A DNA stretch of 64,000 nt from Verrucomicrobiaceae bacterium E54 (lineage in GTDB: Bacteria; Verrucomicrobiota; Verrucomicrobiia; Verrucomicrobiales; Akkermansiaceae). The notes below the pieces were generated by a model. The model ran no database searches and was not told the origin of the DNA. It saw only the letters and a program-made list of their open reading frames with translations. A program made the translations under genes and the position numbers. Shown piece after piece: positions 9,214-18,304 of this stretch. Location of the stretch: positions 1-64,000 of the forward strand of contig JAKZES010000019.1 in the NCBI GenBank assembly GCA_022548915.1, written 5' to 3'. Within the stretch, counting starts at the first letter, position 1. Each line of letters begins with the position of its first letter.

Positions 9214-11763
9214 CGAACCACCGCTGGCGGGCGGGAAGAGGAAGCTCTCCTCGTCGACGGAATAGCCGTCGAGGATGATGTCGTCGGGCGCGGCGGGACC
9301 CGAGATCACGATGCCCTCGTCCCGTTCCCGAATGGAAAATCCGGGCAGCACGATGCCGCAGCTGCCGGGTTTCGAGCCGGCTTGGGAGCGGCTGCGGGCG
9401 TGGTGGACATCGCCCCCGGGCAGCGACATGGCGATGATCACTCCATCGACGGCGAGGCAGGGAAGATGAGCCCATCCCTCCACATTGAGGGGTTCGAGCG
9501 CCCTTGAGCTGAAGTCGTAGAACTGATGGCCGCCACCGGGCCTCGGGTGGGATGCGATCTTGTCGCGAAGAACTTCACCACCGACCCACTGCCTCTCCTG
9601 ATGCTCGTCGATCTCGGAGTGCATCGAGATCCGGGAACGGTGGATGGAGGCGAAGGCTTCGAGGCCGTCGAGTGCTTCGACCTCGGGGTCATTCTCCAGC
9701 CGGGCGATCCGTTCGCGACGGAGCAGGCCGTTGACCAGGCCGATCTGGTAGCCGTTGGCGCGGGCGGCAGGGTCCGGTCGTTTCCGCCAGCGGGGAGCCC
9801 GCGCTTCGAGGGCCTCGGTCGCCGCGTCGAGCAGCCCTTGCCGGATACGCGCCAGACGGGCATCGGCCGGGTCGATCGGATCGCCGAAGGATGCCTGCAT
9901 CTCGTAGGGGAAACGATGTGGCAGCTTGGTGAAGTAGCGGTTGTTTTCGTAGGAGAAGATCGAACCCCAGGCACCGTCCAACCACAGCGGAACCACCGGT
10001 GCCCCCCCTTGGCGGGCGATCAGTTCGAAGCCGCGCTTGAGCTCGCGCAGGGTGCCGGTGCGGGTGAGCTGGCCTTCGGGGAAGAAGCACACCACATCGC
10101 CCCCGGCGAGGGCCTTCGAGGCGGTTCGCAGTGCCTCGCGGGGTTTGTTCAGCGCGATCGGCACGGTGTTGAAGAGCCGGCAGAACCAGCGGATCGCCGG
10201 ATTCTTCATGAACTCCGCATCCATGACGAAGCGCACCGGCCTCGGGCTGGCGGCAGTGATGAAGAAGGCGTCGGCCCAGGTCACATGATTCGGCAAGAGC
10301 AACACCCCGCCGGTCTTCGGCAGCCTGTCGTCCCCGACCGGGCGAATCCGGTAGAACAGGCGGATGAGGGTCAGGCCGATCACCCGCACCAGATCGCCGG
10401 GCATGAGTCGCACGATGTACCAGGTGATGAAGCTGCACAGCACCGCCGCAGCGAGGAGTTGGAGGTGGTAGCCGGGCAGCGGGCTGATGCCCAAGGCGGA
10501 GATCCCGGCCGCCAGACCCTCGACGAAGGCGGCGGCGAGAATGCCGGCGAGACAGTCCTGGAGGTTGACGGCCGACTGCAGTTCGCCGCGCTTGCCTGCC
10601 GGGTAGCGGTCCTGCATCCAGGCGTTGAGCGGGGCGAGGAAGATGGCCGCGAAAAAGGCGAGGGCCCCGACGCCCCACAGGAAGGATCCGCTGGAGGGGC
10701 GGAGGATGGTCATCAGCATCGCGCCAAGGCCCAGGGACTCGTTGTCGAGCAGCGCGAGGCTCGAGGTCGGATCGGCCAGGCTGGCGAGAAGCACCGCGGT
10801 GAGAGTCATGGCGGCTCCGCCGAGCGGGACCCAGCCGAGCTCGATGCGCCTGCGGAGCAGCAGCGAGGCGACGCCGAAACCGGCGGCCATGCCGAGTCCG
10901 GCGGCGGCCATGAACCACGAGGAGAGCGTGCCGAATCCTTCCTGGCCGTCGGTGAGGGTCTTGGCGAGCTTGACCGACCAGAGGTTGATGAAGGTGGCAA
11001 AGCCCCAGAAGAAGGCGACGGCGAAGGACGCACGCCGGAGCGGCAGGTCGGCCCACAGGTCGCGCAGGTGGCGGAAGTGCTCGAAGGCGACGCGCCGCGT
11101 GAGCGGGCCGGCGCCCTGTCTCGGTGTGCGCGGCACGATCCAGGCCATGATGATGGCCGGCACGGCGACGGCGGTGAGGACGACCATCGGGGCGAGCGCG
11201 GTGTGCCAAGCCACGTCGGGGGTGCCCCCGGCGGCGGCGTAGCGCTTGTCGTAAACGACCCCGGCGATGATCTGTCCGGCGAGGATCGCGAGCATCGCCA
11301 TCATCTGCTGGATCCCGGCGGCGAAGCCGAGGTGCCGGGAGCCGACGAGTTCCTTGTTGATGCCGATCTTGGCCGGGCTGAAGAAGGCCGATTGGACCGC
11401 CAGCGCAAAGAAGCCGCACAGGGCGAGCGTCATGTTGCCCAGCCAGATTGCGCCACACAGCCAGCCGAGGATGAGGAGCTGGGCGATGGCGGCGCCGAGC
11501 ATCACGTCGCGCTTGGAAAAGCGGTCGCTCAGCCAGCCGGCCAGCGGCGCGAACAGCACGAAAGGCAGCGCGATGAAGATCGTGGCCCAGCTTTCCACTG
11601 CGGCACCGAGCAGCTGGTAGCCGATCGCACCGCCCAGCGGGACGAGCACGAACTGTGCGGCCTTGTCGTTGAACGCATTCTGAGTCTGCTGGACGATCAT
11701 GCTCCAGAAGCCGACCCACTCGCGTTTCGTGGGCTCCACCTGGGGATCGGCTTCGGGAAGCAT
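9211..11763 (-). CDS. MFS transporter fused to PlsC-type acyltransferase
   Basis: This 850-residue inner-membrane protein has an N-terminal MFS transporter (about 1-440; FNDKAAQFVLVPL near the start, many hydrophobic helices, GWLSDRFSKRD loop). A PlsC-type glycerolipid acyltransferase follows, with NHVTWAD (H493 and D498 of the HX4D motif) and FFPEGQL. The layout recalls LplT-Aas fusions that import and re-acylate lysophospholipid (family knowledge). The last 200 or so residues do not form a normal acyl-ACP synthetase; only a short stretch (CGIVLPGFSIRERDEGIVI, then SGPAAP) looks faintly like an AMP-ligase tail. ATG 11763 was chosen over a TTG at 11799; neither has a clear ribosome binding site. 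Confidence 0.82.
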   Translation of the reverse strand: MLPEADPQVEPTKREWVGFWSMIVQQTQNAFNDKAAQFVLVPLGGAIGYQLLGAAVESWATIFIALPFVLFAPLAGWLSDRFSKRDVMLGAAIAQLLILGWLCGAIWLGNMTLALCGFFALAVQSAFFSPAKIGINKELVGSRHLGFAAGIQQMMAMLAILAGQIIAGVVYDKRYAAAGGTPDVAWHTALAPMVVLTAVAVPAIIMAWIVPRTPRQGAGPLTRRVAFEHFRHLRDLWADLPLRRASFAVAFFWGFATFINLWSVKLAKTLTDGQEGFGTLSSWFMAAAGLGMAAGFGVASLLLRRRIELGWVPLGGAAMTLTAVLLASLADPTSSLALLDNESLGLGAMLMTILRPSSGSFLWGVGALAFFAAIFLAPLNAWMQDRYPAGKRGELQSAVNLQDCLAGILAAAFVEGLAAGISALGISPLPGYHLQLLAAAVLCSFITWYIVRLMPGDLVRVIGLTLIRLFYRIRPVGDDRLPKTGGVLLLPNHVTWADAFFITAASPRPVRFVMDAEFMKNPAIRWFCRLFNTVPIALNKPREALRTASKALAGGDVVCFFPEGQLTRTGTLRELKRGFELIARQGGAPVVPLWLDGAWGSIFSYENNRYFTKLPHRFPYEMQASFGDPIDPADARLARIRQGLLDAATEALEARAPRWRKRPDPAARANGYQIGLVNGLLRRERIARLENDPEVEALDGLEAFASIHRSRISMHSEIDEHQERQWVGGEVLRDKIASHPRPGGGHQFYDFSSRALEPLNVEGWAHLPCLAVDGVIIAMSLPGGDVHHARSRSQAGSKPGSCGIVLPGFSIRERDEGIVISGPAAPDDIILDGYSVDEESFLFPPASGGS

Positions 11764-11812
11764 CGGGCCGAGCTTGGCGGTGACAGGGCCGCTCGGCAAG
11801 GTCGGGGGTCAA

Positions 11813-11926
11813 GGAGCGCCGATTATGAAATCGGCACCCCACCGCGAGGCGGAGGGGAAGCAAATCACCCCGCTCGTGCCATCCTCGGGCACCAACCCGT
11901 CATGCCGGTTTCATCACCGGCGCTCC
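11813..11926. repeat. Paired GGAGCGCCGGTT palindromic units in opposite orientation
   Basis: Arm 1 (11813-11836) reads GGAGCGCCGATTATGAAATC and on to GGCA. Arm 2 (11903-11926) is its near-exact inverse, ending in CACCGGCGCTCC. Each arm also folds on itself. The pair fills the gap between the acyltransferase gene and the yggU-like gene. A single unit of the same family lies at 17345-17368. Confidence 0.65.
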
Positions 11927-11944
11927 TCGTGCTACCCTGGCGGC

Positions 11945-12196
11945 ATGAAGCTGGTGGTGCGGGCGGTGCCGAATGCGAAGCGCAGCGAGTGGATCGGCTG
12001 GGAGGAGGATCCGCGGGCCGGGCGTGTCGCGCGGGTGCGGATTGCCGCGCCGCCGGTGGACGGCAAGGCGAACGAGGCGTTGCGGAGCTTCCTGGCGAAG
12101 CACCTCGCGGTGCCGAAGTCGCAGGTGATCCTGGAAAAGGGTCGCAGCTCGCGGCTGAAGACCTTCACGGTGCCGGAAGGCTGCCTGCCCGAATGA
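11945..12196 (+). CDS. DUF167/YggU-family protein
   Basis: This is an 83-residue protein with the complete family pattern: MKLVVRAVPNAKRSEW at the N-terminus, then VRIAAPPVDGKANEAL, then LAVPKSQVILEKGRSSRLK. The family is small, cytosolic, widely conserved and of unknown role. The ATG at 11945 aligns exactly with the usual family start. The gene ends 38 bp before the glycosidase start on the same strand, so the two may be co-transcribed. Confidence 0.88.
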   Translation: MKLVVRAVPNAKRSEWIGWEEDPRAGRVARVRIAAPPVDGKANEALRSFLAKHLAVPKSQVILEKGRSSRLKTFTVPEGCLPE

Positions 12197-12234
12197 CTTG
12201 CAACATCCGCACCGGACGCAGGGTAATCCGAGTC

Positions 12235-14847
12235 ATGAGAAGGTGGATTTGGTTCCTGCTGACCGGTGCGGCGGTGGCCGCCGAGCCGGTGTGGATCGAG
12301 GGTGAGGCCGCGACTCGCGCGGAGGTGAACCGTCACCCGTGGTATCACGGACAGGTGAAGAAGGAGGAGCTATCGGGCGGGGACTTCCTTTCGCATTTCG
12401 ACGACGCTCGTGAGGGCAGGGCGGACTACAGGTTCGAGATCGAAGCGCCCGGCGACCACGAGCTGTGGCTGCGGTCGAACCCGGTGAAGAGCTGGCTCTT
12501 CTATCAGCTCGACGACGGAGCCGAGAAGGAAGTTGATTTCGGCAAGGGGCTGACCGGGCAGGTCAACCTTGCGGCCGACGGCAAGCCGGACCTGCGCTTC
12601 ATGGCCTGGTGCCGGGTCGGGACCTTCCCGCTGGCGGCCGGGGAACACCGGCTGAAATTCCGCTTCGCCAGCGAGCTGTCGCATCACGGGTCGATCGATT
12701 GCTTCGTCCTCGCTCCGCCGGGATTCAAGCCGGAGGGGACGCTGAAGCCGGGGGAGATCGAGCAACGCCGCGACGAGCTGGCGAAGGGCGGGGACGGCTG
12801 GCTGCCGTGGCTTCCCCAAGCCGACGGCGAGTCGCGGATCAGCCTGCGCGGGCTCAACGAGCGCGTGGCCGGCGAGCACGGCCGCATCGTGGCGAAGGGC
12901 CCCGACTTCGTGCACGAGAAGACCGGCGGAAAGGTGCGCTTCTGGGCGGTGAACGGTCCGCCGGACGATCTCCACGGCGAGGACCTTGCCGCTTGCGCGC
13001 GGATGCTGGCCGACCGTGGCGTGAACCTGGTCCGCCTGCACGGCAAGGTGTTCGACGAGGCGACCGGCGAACTGGACCGGGCGAAGGTCGGGCGCATCCA
13101 CGAGGTGGTGGCGGCGATGAAGAAGGAGGGGATCTACTCGCATCTCTCGATCTACTTTCCGTTGTGGATGAAGCCGAAGCCGGGCCCCGGCTGGCGCGAG
13201 GGCTATGACGGCGGACGGCATCCCTTCGCGCTGATCTTCTTCGAGCCCGAATTCCAGGCGCTGCACCGGCAGTGGTTGGCGGCGGTGCTGGAGGGTCTGC
13301 AGGACGAGCCGGCGGTGTTCGGGGTCGAACTGGTCAACGAGGACTCGCTGTTCTTCTGGACCTTCGACGAGAAAATCATTCCCGATCCGCAGTTGCGGAA
13401 GCTGGAGCGGCGCTTCGCGGCCTGGGCGGGGGAGAAACACGGCTCCGTCGATAAGGCGGTCGAGGCGTGGGGCGGAATGCGGCATCCGCGCGACGGCGAC
13501 GGACGGCTGGGCTTCCGCGGGCTGTGGAACATCGTCAACGAGCGCACGCCGCGCGACCAGGCCACCGCGGACTTCCTGCTCGGGGTGCAGCGCGGGTTCT
13601 ACGAGGAGACGACGGCATGGCTGAGGGAGCGGGGCTTCAAGGGCCTGGTCACCGCCTCGAACTGGCACACCGCGGATGCGGCGCGGCTCGGGCCGCTCGA
13701 GCGCTACAGCTACACCACGGGGGATTTCATCGACCGCCACGGCTACTTCGGCTGCGGGCACGAGGGCGACAATGCGGCCTGGTCGGTCCGCGACGGCCAC
13801 ACCTACGTGGATCGTAGTAGCCTGCGCTTCGAGGGGACGAAGGGAGGGCGCGATTTCTCGCATCCCGTGATCGACCTCGAGATCAACGGCATGCCGTCGA
13901 TGATCTCCGAGACGACCTACAATCGTCCGAACCGCCACCGCGTCGAGGCGCCGTGGGTGTACGCGGCCTACGGGCTGCTGCAGGGCACCGACGCGATCGT
14001 GCATTTCGCGCTCGATTCGGCCGGGTGGTCGGTGAAGCCGCGCTTCTTCATGCAGCCTTGGACCCTGATGTCACCGACGCAGGCCGGGCAGTTTCCGGCG
14101 GCCGCGGCGGTTTACCGGATGGGTCTGCTGCAGGAGGGCGCGGTCGTCGCGGAGGCGGCGCTTTCGCTGGAGGACGCGGTGGCCTTGAAGGGCAGCCCGC
14201 TGGCACCGGCGGCGAATCTTGACGAACTGCGGAAGGTCGGCGTGCCGGACGGTGTGGAGGCGCGCGGCGGCATCGATCCGCGGGTGCACTTCACTGGTCG
14301 CACGCGGCTCAACGTGGGACAGGGTGATAGCCGTGCGGCGAGGGTCTCGACGGCGGGCATCGATGCGGAAGGCGAGCGTTTGATGAGTTCAACCCGTGAG
14401 CTGGCGCTCGACTACGGCAAGGGGCTGCTGCGCCTGAGGGCGCCGGCTGTGCAGGGAGCCGTGGGGGCGCTGGCGGGCGAGACGCTGGATTTTCCCGACC
14501 TCGGGATCCGCTCGCCGATGGAACTGGGCGCGGTGGTGGCGGTGGCCCTGGACGGACGCCGGATTCGCGACTCGGGCCGGATCCTGGTGCAGGTGATGAG
14601 CGAGGAGAAGGCGAACGATTTCCGCGATGTGGAGCTTTCGGGCGGAAGGAAACGGATCGAGTCGATCGGCCAGGATCCCTGGATGATCCGTGAACTCGAG
14701 GGAGAGTTGAGCTTGAAGCGCGACGACGCCGAGGAGCTGAGTGTCGAATCTCTCGACTGCGACGGTCGGGTGGTGGGCAAGGTTCAGGGAGCCGGGCGCA
14801 TCGCGTTTCGGAACGATGTCCCCTACTACCTGATCACCCGGCCTTGA
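12235..14847 (+). CDS. Secreted GH-A-clan-like glycoside hydrolase
   Basis: This 870-residue protein has a signal peptide (MRRWIWFLLTGAAVAA). An N-terminal carbohydrate-binding-like region runs to about 220. A TIM-barrel-like catalytic region follows, starting near WAVNGPPDDLHGEDL and RGVNLVRLHG. The putative acid/base is Glu369 in VELVNEDS and the putative nucleophile is Glu559 in SMISETTYN, the spacing and context expected of clan GH-A enzymes (family knowledge). The exact GH family and substrate are not clear; GH5-like or beta-galactosidase-like assignments are both possible. It probably acts on polysaccharide outside the cytoplasm, consistent with the nearby sulfatases. Confidence 0.75.
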   Translation: MRRWIWFLLTGAAVAAEPVWIEGEAATRAEVNRHPWYHGQVKKEELSGGDFLSHFDDAREGRADYRFEIEAPGDHELWLRSNPVKSWLFYQLDDGAEKEVDFGKGLTGQVNLAADGKPDLRFMAWCRVGTFPLAAGEHRLKFRFASELSHHGSIDCFVLAPPGFKPEGTLKPGEIEQRRDELAKGGDGWLPWLPQADGESRISLRGLNERVAGEHGRIVAKGPDFVHEKTGGKVRFWAVNGPPDDLHGEDLAACARMLADRGVNLVRLHGKVFDEATGELDRAKVGRIHEVVAAMKKEGIYSHLSIYFPLWMKPKPGPGWREGYDGGRHPFALIFFEPEFQALHRQWLAAVLEGLQDEPAVFGVELVNEDSLFFWTFDEKIIPDPQLRKLERRFAAWAGEKHGSVDKAVEAWGGMRHPRDGDGRLGFRGLWNIVNERTPRDQATADFLLGVQRGFYEETTAWLRERGFKGLVTASNWHTADAARLGPLERYSYTTGDFIDRHGYFGCGHEGDNAAWSVRDGHTYVDRSSLRFEGTKGGRDFSHPVIDLEINGMPSMISETTYNRPNRHRVEAPWVYAAYGLLQGTDAIVHFALDSAGWSVKPRFFMQPWTLMSPTQAGQFPAAAAVYRMGLLQEGAVVAEAALSLEDAVALKGSPLAPAANLDELRKVGVPDGVEARGGIDPRVHFTGRTRLNVGQGDSRAARVSTAGIDAEGERLMSSTRELALDYGKGLLRLRAPAVQGAVGALAGETLDFPDLGIRSPMELGAVVAVALDGRRIRDSGRILVQVMSEEKANDFRDVELSGGRKRIESIGQDPWMIRELEGELSLKRDDAEELSVESLDCDGRVVGKVQGAGRIAFRNDVPYYLITRP

Positions 14848-14855
14848 GGGGAAAT

Positions 14856-14925
14856 GTGACCGGGCCTTCCAGGCCCGGTTTCACAAACGCTGATCGGGGA
14901 CTACGGGCCTGGAAGGCCCGGTCAC
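14856..14925. repeat. Nested palindromic repeat with CCGGGCCTTCCAGGCCCGG core, copy 1
   Basis: A perfect 22-bp inverted repeat (14856-14877 with 14904-14925) is built from a unit that is itself palindromic. It lies between the convergent glycosidase and PQQ-protein genes and could terminate both. Similar units occur at 42.65 and 53.86 kb. Confidence 0.8.
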
Positions 14926-14933
14926 GGCCTGCT

Positions 14934-16166
14934 TCAGCGACCACTGATTTTCCACAGGTGCTTCTCGGAGCGCAGGATCAGGTGACCGTCGATGACGGCC
15001 GGTGAGGCGAACAGGCGGTCACCCATGTCGATTTCGGAGAGAATTTCGGCACCGTCCTTCTTCAGCTCGAGTACGTAGGCGATGCCGTCCTCGGTGAGGC
15101 AGTAGAGGGTGTCGCCGCACAGCAGTGGGGAGGCGGAGAAGTTGCCGGCGAGCCGCTCGCGCCAGAGTTCGTCACCGCTTTTCATGTCGAAGCCGCTGAG
15201 GAAGCCGCCGTCGTCGAGCACAATCACCTGCTCGTTGGCGATCAGGAAAGAAGGCGTCTTCGGAATGCGGCGGTCGACGGTCCAGGCAAGATGGCTGTCG
15301 GTGACGTCGCCGGTGGCGCCGTCGAGCCGGATCGCGAGCAGCTTCGGCTTGAGGAAGCCGGTGGCGAGGTAGACGTGGCCCTTGCCGACCACCGGCCGGG
15401 GCACCACCGAAAAGCCCTCGCCGTAGTCGAGCTTCCACAGCAGCTTGCCGTCGGTCGGCCTGTAGGTGCCGACCATGCCGCTGCCGGGGCTGATGATCTG
15501 CGGCCGGCCGTCGTGGGTGACCAGCGTCGGCGTGCAGAAGGAGAACTTGCGGGCGACCTCGGCGTCGCGCGGGGTCTTCCACGCGGTGGTGCCGTCGTTG
15601 CGGTTCAGCGCATAAACCGCGGGATCCTTCTCGGCATCGACGTTGATGACGATGAAATCACCCGCCGCGATCGGCGAGCTGCCGTTGCCGTGCATCGGCG
15701 GGTAGGAAATCTTGCGCGTCCAGATCGTCGAGCCGTCGTCGAGCTTGAGCGCAGCCGTGCCCATGTGGCCGAAGTGGACGTAGACGGCTTCGTCGATGAC
15801 GAGCGGCGTCGGGGTGGCGAGGCTGTTCTTCGGATGGAGGGCCTTGAGTTCGGCCTCGGTGGGCTCGAAGAGGTCGACCGACCACTGCTCGGAGCCGTCG
15901 GCGAGCGAGTAGGCGTGGGCGCCGAGGATGGTCTTGCCGTTCTTTTCCGCCGAGGTGGTGACGACGATCTTGCCCTTGGCCACGACCGGCGACGACCAGC
16001 CGTAGCCCGGCAGCCGGGTCTTCCAGGCGATGCCTTCGGTGGCGCTCCATTCCCGGGGCGAAGGGCCGGCGATCACGCCGTTGCCATCGGGTCCACGGAA
16101 CTGTGGCCACGAATCGACCGCTGTCGCGGCGGTGGCGAGGATGACCAGGATGAGCAGCGGTTTCAT
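14934..16166 (-). CDS. Secreted PQQ-like beta-propeller protein
   Basis: This 410-residue protein starts with a short signal peptide (MKPLLILVILATAATA). It then shows the WPQFRGPDGNGV opening typical of Planctomycetes/Verrucomicrobia secreted propellers. Repeated blade motifs with a terminal tryptophan follow (AWKTRLPGYGWSSPVV, LAWTVDRRIP, ELWRERLAG, HLWKISGR). The fold is the one shared by PQQ dehydrogenases and BamB. No catalytic residues could be identified, so it may bind rather than oxidise substrate. The start at 16166 overlaps the stop of the glycerate kinase gene by four bases, which supports that start and indicates a shared operon. Confidence 0.82.
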   Translation of the reverse strand: MKPLLILVILATAATAVDSWPQFRGPDGNGVIAGPSPREWSATEGIAWKTRLPGYGWSSPVVAKGKIVVTTSAEKNGKTILGAHAYSLADGSEQWSVDLFEPTEAELKALHPKNSLATPTPLVIDEAVYVHFGHMGTAALKLDDGSTIWTRKISYPPMHGNGSSPIAAGDFIVINVDAEKDPAVYALNRNDGTTAWKTPRDAEVARKFSFCTPTLVTHDGRPQIISPGSGMVGTYRPTDGKLLWKLDYGEGFSVVPRPVVGKGHVYLATGFLKPKLLAIRLDGATGDVTDSHLAWTVDRRIPKTPSFLIANEQVIVLDDGGFLSGFDMKSGDELWRERLAGNFSASPLLCGDTLYCLTEDGIAYVLELKKDGAEILSEIDMGDRLFASPAVIDGHLILRSEKHLWKISGR

Positions 16167-17305
16167 GGGTGGGGCGGCGTGGAATCGGGGGATTCGAGCA
16201 GTTTCAGCAATGGCGTCCGGCAAACCTCTTCGCGCAGGAGCGCTGCGGCGCAACGAATGAGTTCCTCGAACGGGCGTCCGGTGTCGGCGAGGGCACCGAT
16301 GTGGGCGAACAGCCCGGCATTCCGCACCGCGTCATCCGCGATGCCGCAGTAGCCGGCGACCGGAATGCCGCGGGCCCGGCGGGCGAGCGCGACCGGGCCC
16401 TTGCCGCCGAGGCTCTGGACGTCCAGCGAACCCTCGCCGGTGAGGACCAGGTCGGCGGCCGCGATGCGCTGGTCAAAGTCGAGCAGGTCGGCCAGCAGGT
16501 CGAAGCCGGGAACCAGCGAGGCCTTGGCGAAGTGGAGCAGTCCAAAGCCAAGGCCCCCCGCCGCGCCGGCACCGGGCGTCTCGGCGGAGGCGTGGTCGCC
16601 TGTGATCTCGACGAGCCGGGCGAGCGCGGTTTCGAGGACCTCCTGATCCTCCGGGCTTGCTCCCTTTTGCGGGGAGAAGACGGCGGTGGCCCCGCGCACG
16701 CCGAGCAGGGGGTTGTCGACGTCGCAGGCGACGGTCACCGGCGGGAGTTCGAGTCGTGACGCGTCATCGATGCGGACGACTTGCGGAAGATTCACCGGCA
16801 GGGGATCCAGCTCGCGTCCGTCGGCATCGAGGAAGCGGATCCCGAGCGCGGCGGCGAGACCGCAGCCACCGTCATTGGTGGCGCTGCCGCCGAGGCCGAG
16901 AAACACGCGACGGACGCCGTGGTTTCGGACCGCATCGGCGAGTTGCAGGCCGACGCCGCGGGTGGTGGCGGTGAGCGGATCGCGTTCGTTCTCAGCCAGT
17001 CGCTCGATGCCGGCGGTGGCGGCCATTTCGATGACCGCGACCGGGCCGGAGTCGGTATCGGCGAGGAGGTAGCGGCTCTGCATCGACCGCCCGCGGGCAT
17101 CGACGGCTGCGGTTTCGATCCAGCGTCCGTTCAAGGCCGGCTGCAGCGCCTCCATGAAGCCCTCGCCGCCGTCGGCGATCGGGCAGAGGTCGATGCAGGC
17201 GTCGGGAACGGCGTCGCGGACCCCCGAGGCCATCGCCTCCGCGGCCTCGAGGGCAGTGAGCGAGCCCTTGAACTTGTCGGGGGCGATGAGGATGCGGTGG
17301 GGCAT
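16163..17305 (-). CDS. Glycerate kinase (GarK/GlxK family)
   Basis: This is a 380-residue cytosolic kinase that phosphorylates glycerate with ATP, feeding glyoxylate or sugar-acid breakdown into glycolysis (family knowledge). The family signatures are all visible: ILIAPDKFKGSLTALEAAEAM at the N-terminus, DLCPIADGGEGFMEAL, FLGLGGSATNDGGCGLAAAL and VLTGEGSLDVQS. The length matches the family. It is followed with a four-base overlap by the PQQ-type propeller gene. A TCATAACCGGC hairpin element separates it from the aldolase gene. Confidence 0.92.
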   Translation of the reverse strand: MPHRILIAPDKFKGSLTALEAAEAMASGVRDAVPDACIDLCPIADGGEGFMEALQPALNGRWIETAAVDARGRSMQSRYLLADTDSGPVAVIEMAATAGIERLAENERDPLTATTRGVGLQLADAVRNHGVRRVFLGLGGSATNDGGCGLAAALGIRFLDADGRELDPLPVNLPQVVRIDDASRLELPPVTVACDVDNPLLGVRGATAVFSPQKGASPEDQEVLETALARLVEITGDHASAETPGAGAAGGLGFGLLHFAKASLVPGFDLLADLLDFDQRIAAADLVLTGEGSLDVQSLGGKGPVALARRARGIPVAGYCGIADDAVRNAGLFAHIGALADTGRPFEELIRCAAALLREEVCRTPLLKLLESPDSTPPHP

Positions 17306-17344
17306 GGTGCTTCAAACGGGCTGGGTTTGTGGCACTTCGTCTGT

Positions 17345-17368
17345 TGCCGGTTTCATAACCGGCGCTCC
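17345..17368. repeat. Single GCCGGTTTCATAACCGGC hairpin unit
   Basis: This unit of the family seen at 11813-11926 has a perfect 7-bp stem (GCCGGTT with AACCGGC). It directly abuts the TAA stop of the aldolase gene at 17369-17371 and may serve as its terminator. Confidence 0.6.
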
Positions 17369-18103
17369 TTACGCCTGCGAGAGCAGGTCATCGAGGAGCG
17401 AGGAGGCACCGAGGCGGAAGGTGGAGGGGGTGACCTCGGGAAGGTGGCTGCTGGCCAGTTCGTGGTAAACGAGCGCGTCGGCGTAGGTGCGGATGCCACC
17501 GGCGGGTTTCACCCCGATGACCTGGCCGGTGTTGGCGTGCCACTCTCGGGCGGCCTCGAAAAGGATGCGGGCGTGGTCGGGTGTGGCGCCGTGCTTGCCC
17601 ATGCCGGTGGAGGTCTTGAGGAAGTCGGCGCCGGCTTCGAGGGCCACCTGGCAGGCGGTGCGGATGGTGTCGGCGTCGCCGAGGTCGCAGGTTTCGAGGA
17701 TGACCTTGAGGTGGGCCGCGCCGCAGGCGGACTTCATGGCCTCGAGTTCGGCGCGCAGGCTGACGAGATCACCGGAAAGGAGCAGGCCGCGGGGGATCGC
17801 GATGTCGATTTCCTTGGCCCCCGCGGCGACCGCGAGCTCGATTTCGCGGGTCTTCACTTCCAGCGGTGCCTGCGAGCAGGGAAAGGCGGCGGCGACGCAG
17901 GCGAGCACGACCGGCGAGCCGTCCAAGGCCTCGGTGGCGACAGCGGCGAAGTTCGGCCAGGTGCAGAGGGCGGCGCAGTGGATCGCGGGGTCGCCGGCGA
18001 CCGGCTGCATCGCACGCTTCGCCAGGGCGCGGACATCGTCGGCCGAGTCGGTGGTGCCGAGGGTGGTGAGGTCGAGGAAGGGGATCAGCTCGTGGGCTTG
18101 CAT
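17369..18103 (-). CDS. deoC: Deoxyribose-phosphate aldolase
   Basis: This 244-residue TIM-barrel aldolase cleaves 2-deoxyribose 5-phosphate into glyceraldehyde 3-phosphate and acetaldehyde in deoxynucleoside salvage. The Schiff-base lysine is Lys163 in ADFLKTSTGMGKHG. The second conserved lysine is in VIGVKPAGGIRTYADA, and ALCTWPNF and KEIDIAIPRG are also conserved. The start at 18103 matches the family N-terminus; the frame continues upstream but without family-like sequence. No other deo genes are adjacent. Confidence 0.92.
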   Translation of the reverse strand: MQAHELIPFLDLTTLGTTDSADDVRALAKRAMQPVAGDPAIHCAALCTWPNFAAVATEALDGSPVVLACVAAAFPCSQAPLEVKTREIELAVAAGAKEIDIAIPRGLLLSGDLVSLRAELEAMKSACGAAHLKVILETCDLGDADTIRTACQVALEAGADFLKTSTGMGKHGATPDHARILFEAAREWHANTGQVIGVKPAGGIRTYADALVYHELASSHLPEVTPSTFRLGASSLLDDLLSQA

Positions 18104-18163
18104 GGCGCGGAGGTTAGCTCCTCGGTGCGGCGAGCCAAGCGCGGGTTCGATCTTGGGGTCCGT

Positions 18164-18296
18164 AGACTGCGGCGCTTGAGCGCCGCTCTGGCGAAGCACT
18201 TCAGTGCGAAGCTGCCGGGAGGGTGGGGTGGGATGTTCAAGGCGGTGCCCGTCGATGAATCGACTCGCTGAGAGCGGTGCTCAAGCACCGCAGTCT
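18164..18296. repeat. 26-bp inverted repeat of a AGACTGCGG-type element
   Basis: Arms at 18164-18189 and 18271-18296 are inverted copies with two mismatches (AGACTGCGGCGCTTGAG type). Each arm also forms its own hairpin (GCGCTTGAGCGC and GGTGCTCAAGCACC). The element fills the space between the aldolase start and the end of the first sulfatase gene. Confidence 0.75.
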
Positions 18297-18304
18297 AGAG
18301 CGAC

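Noticed and set aside
9526-14847. A 1773-codon plus-strand frame
   Set aside because: Its first 2.7 kb is antisense to the MFS-acyltransferase gene and is a GC-rich shadow. Only the part from 12235 is a real gene (glycoside hydrolase).
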